Source: Gammaproteobacteria bacterium (GTDB lineage Bacteria > Pseudomonadota > Gammaproteobacteria > Burkholderiales > Gallionellaceae). Taken from it: a stretch of DNA of 64,000 bases. Location: positions 310,001 through 374,000 of the forward strand of contig JAHJBC010000006.1 in NCBI GenBank assembly GCA_018813765.1, in the 5' to 3' direction. Below are positions 61,939 through 64,000 of this stretch, one piece after another. A model generated the notes under the pieces. That model ran no database searches. It saw nothing but the letters and a program-made list of their open reading frames with translations, and was not told the DNA's origin. A program made the position numbers and the translations under genes. Position 1 is the stretch's first letter, and each line of letters opens with the position of its first letter.

Positions 61939-63222
61939 ATGGGGAAGTTGTCAGTCACTCTATGTATGGCGCTATTGCTTGTCAGTGGTTTTGCACATGC
62001 GAGCGACAACGCATTGATAAGCGAAGCGAATGCCGCCCTGTCCAAAAAGGACTACAGCACAGCAGTTTCCAAATTCTCAGTCGTGGCACAACACGGGAAT
62101 GCTGCGGCCCAATTCAACATGGGCGTCTTCTATATCAACGGCCAAGGCGTTCCGCGAGACGAAAAGCAGGCTTATGAGTGGTTCGGGAAATCGGCGGCGC
62201 AAGGACACGCCCGCGCCCTGCAAGTGTTGCAAAAGGCGGCAGCAAAAGGCAACGAGATCGCAAAGAGCGAGCTGAGCAAGTTGCAGCAACCGCCGTCACC
62301 ACAGATTCAGGCACCCGCCCAATCGCCGCAGGCATCATCGGCGACCGGCGAGGGTGCATCACTATTGACAGAAGCAAACGCGGCACTGGCGCAGAAAGAT
62401 TACGTCACCGCTTTTCCCAAGTTCCTCACTCTTGCGCAGCAGGGCGACGCAATGGCCCAATACAACGTGGGCGCGCTCTACCTGAATGGACTGGGTATTC
62501 AGAAAGACGAAAAGCAGGCATACGACTGGTTCGCCAAATCGGCGGCACAGGGCAATGCCCGCGCTATCGACATCATGCAAAGCGCGGCCAAGGCGAAAGA
62601 GGAAGCACAGGCAAAAGCCGAAGCTGAAGAACAGGCCAAAGCGAAAGCGCAGGCTGCGGCAGATGCCAGGGCAGCAGCCCAGGCCAAAGCGAAAGAGGAC
62701 AAAAAGTCTCCCTCATCCGCGCGGACGGGCAAGTCGGCGCTGTCCGATTTTTCCCTGGGCCTCAGCGGGGGGGTGACCGGCAAAATGGAAGGGATCAATA
62801 ACTCGCCTTCATTCGGTTTGCTGGCGGGCTACCGATTCAATTCGAGCTTCAGCATGGAAGCGGCTTACAACTTGCTGTACCGAAATGCCAATGCCGACAG
62901 CTTCATTTCTGCGACCTACCCCGGAACTACCGCAACTTTTGACCTGACTGCCATTAGTGTCGCGGGGCAATACAGGTATGGCCTGAGCAACAATTTGTCG
63001 TTGCTGGGCAATCTCGGCTTTCACTCGTCAAGCTTCAAGGTAAAAAGCTCGGGCAGCGGTTCGACAACGGGAAATTCGAGCGGCCTGGTCCTGGGGGCCA
63101 AGGTTCAATACGATCTCAACAGAAACATCGGTATCCGCGGCGGGTTCGATACCTACTCCCAGAGCGGCGGGATGACTGGCCGCATAACCGAGGTAGGGGT
63201 GGCGGTGGTAAGCAGGTTCTGA
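61939..63222 (+). CDS. Sel1-repeat outer membrane beta-barrel protein
   Basis: 427 residues from the ATG at 61939, which gives a clean signal peptide (MGKLSVTLCMALLLVSGFAHA); an ATG at 61828 is in frame but would bury it. Two blocks of Sel1/TPR-like repeats (AAQFNMGVFYINGQGVPRDEKQAYEWF, MAQYNVGALYLNGLGIQKDEKQAYDWF, by position about 45-110 and 155-220) are near-duplicates. An Ala/Lys/Glu coiled coil of about 60 residues leads to a C-terminal eight-strand OmpA/OmpW-like barrel ending in a terminal Phe (VVSRF). It may link a periplasmic scaffold to the outer membrane. Confidence 0.87.
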   Translation: MGKLSVTLCMALLLVSGFAHASDNALISEANAALSKKDYSTAVSKFSVVAQHGNAAAQFNMGVFYINGQGVPRDEKQAYEWFGKSAAQGHARALQVLQKAAAKGNEIAKSELSKLQQPPSPQIQAPAQSPQASSATGEGASLLTEANAALAQKDYVTAFPKFLTLAQQGDAMAQYNVGALYLNGLGIQKDEKQAYDWFAKSAAQGNARAIDIMQSAAKAKEEAQAKAEAEEQAKAKAQAAADARAAAQAKAKEDKKSPSSARTGKSALSDFSLGLSGGVTGKMEGINNSPSFGLLAGYRFNSSFSMEAAYNLLYRNANADSFISATYPGTTATFDLTAISVAGQYRYGLSNNLSLLGNLGFHSSSFKVKSSGSGSTTGNSSGLVLGAKVQYDLNRNIGIRGGFDTYSQSGGMTGRITEVGVAVVSRF

Positions 63223-63256
63223 TCCCAGCCGCTTTTTGCTTATTGCCAAAAGCACA

Positions 63257-63291
63257 AAAGAGAAAGCCCGGCGATACCGGGCTTTCTCTTT
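63257..63291. terminator. Bidirectional intrinsic terminator
   Basis: AAAGAGAAAGCCCGG and CCGGGCTTTCTCTTT form a 15-bp stem around GCGATA-type loop bases, with an A-run on one side and a T-run on the other, so it can end transcripts in both directions. It separates the convergent barrel-protein and sensor-kinase genes. Confidence 0.88.
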
Positions 63292-63327
63292 GAGAACATA
63301 TGCCGCGAACTGTTCGCATCCGGGTGC

Positions 63328-64000
63328 TTATAGCGCCATTGCAGTTAACAGCATGCTCAAATCAACAGGTTTGATTAATACCTTCCAGCGGGAAGATTGC
63401 ATTAGTGCGATTTGCTCCGGCGATGTATTCCCCGTCAGTACCACGCCCTTGATCTGTCCTGTCGAGTGCCTCTGAATGGCATCGAGAAGCCGCAGGCCAT
63501 CCATGCCGGGAAGACGATAGTCGGAAATGTAATAGTCCGCTCCCATGGTCTCCGCGCTCCCGAGTGCGTCTTCGGCTGTACCGAAAAGGATGACCTGAGC
63601 GCCCTCCATTTCAAGCGAAAACTCGATAGCCTTCGCCACGATTGCATCATCTTCGATGACCACGATCCGCTTGCCCATAAGATCGCATTCCGGGCTTGCA
63701 GAGGTTGCCGGCGGCGTGGCATGCATTTCCGGTTCATTGGCCAGCGGCACGTTAAGTTCAAATACGGAGCCTTTGCCTTCGCGGGAGCGAACGCGCACCC
63801 CGATGTCGAGCAACTTGCTCAGCCGCTTGACGATGGACAAACCCAGGCCAACGCCCTTGACTCGGGCCCGTTCCGGATTGCCGATCTGAAAGTATTCCTC
63901 GAAAATCGAGTCCGTCTGCTCGGGGGAAATGCCGATGCCCGTGTCCCATACCTGGATCAGTGCGCGATCACCCCGCTGCCGGATGCTCACCAGAACACCA
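63328..64000 (-). CDS. Hybrid sensor histidine kinase, 3' part only
   Basis: 224 residues are visible and the frame runs off the right edge. The ATP-binding domain end shows G1 DTGIGISPEQTDSIF, the EYFQIGNPERA F-box region and G2 GVGLGLSIVKRLSKLL. A C-terminal receiver has VVIEDDAIVAKA, phospho-acceptor Asp in YYISDYRLPGMDG and Lys in KVLIKPVDL. It is the same layout and close sequence type as the kinase at 34999, so the two are paralogues. Its sensor region lies outside the window. Confidence 0.9.
   Translation of the reverse strand, partial: GVLVSIRQRGDRALIQVWDTGIGISPEQTDSIFEEYFQIGNPERARVKGVGLGLSIVKRLSKLLDIGVRVRSREGKGSVFELNVPLANEPEMHATPPATSASPECDLMGKRIVVIEDDAIVAKAIEFSLEMEGAQVILFGTAEDALGSAETMGADYYISDYRLPGMDGLRLLDAIQRHSTGQIKGVVLTGNTSPEQIALMQSSRWKVLIKPVDLSMLLTAMAL

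Noticed and set aside
1-64000. tRNA, rRNA, prophage and transposase genes
   Set aside because: None was recognised on either strand; small repeats are present but without mobility genes.

Overview
The window looks like chromosomal DNA of a betaproteobacterium, most likely of the Nitrosomonadales/Gallionellaceae type. This is inferred from gene content, codon use, about 60% GC, and several families of palindromic intergenic repeats. No rRNA, tRNA, CRISPR array, prophage or transposase is visible.

Layout. At 1-1602 (minus) is the 5' part of an adenosylcobalamin-dependent ribonucleotide reductase, interrupted by an intein and preceded by a pair of NrdR boxes. Positions 1.9-8.1 kb hold small metabolic and redox genes: a DUF1015 protein, a membrane-anchored di-haem cytochrome c peroxidase overlapping its own Crp/Fnr regulator, a SemiSWEET transporter, and a divergent HxlR regulator/NmrA oxidoreductase pair with a perfect operator dyad. 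Positions 8.1-12.2 kb carry a diguanylate cyclase, a DUF218 protein and a small AT-rich accessory island (toxin-antitoxin pair, antitoxin remnant, orphan exported protein). Positions 12.2-19.2 kb are housekeeping: mfd (with a palindromic repeat inserted in frame), ispD-ispF, and tsaB-rimI-uracil-DNA glycosylase. At 19.3-24.7 kb lie two large c-di-GMP proteins. At 24.9-30.1 kb are queD and a moxR/DUF58/TgpA-transglutaminase operon split by a hicBA module. At 30.3-34.9 kb are an Mth938-like protein, alaA, hom and thrC.

Positions 35.0-37.4 kb hold a hybrid sensor kinase with a convergent LuxR-type response regulator. Positions 37.6-40.2 kb hold a tightly packed operon of unknown pathway (CapK/PaaK-like adenylating enzyme, methyltransferase, VOC protein), followed by a TPR-sulfotransferase. 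Positions 42.9-52.1 kb are a two-partner secretion operon: a 2086-residue adhesin with GLUG and MBG/YDG repeats, its FhaC-type transporter and a double-FecR protein. Positions 52.1-58.8 kb are an AEC carrier, a methyltransferase, trxC, nadC, and clpB behind a near-perfect sigma-32 promoter. At 58.9-60.4 kb a class III nucleotide cyclase with ankyrin repeats lies downstream of a GEMM-class (c-di-GMP-type) riboswitch and an apparent Shine-Dalgarno-sequestering hairpin. The window ends with an RlmN paralogue, a Sel1-repeat/beta-barrel outer membrane protein and the 3' part of a second hybrid kinase.

A unifying theme is nucleotide second messengers: three proteins with intact GGDEF and RxxD I-sites, one of them also carrying an intact EAL domain, plus a riboswitch that seems to connect c-di-GMP to a predicted adenylate cyclase. 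A second theme is the spread of short palindromic repeats, which lie in most operon junctions and in at least one case inside an essential reading frame.
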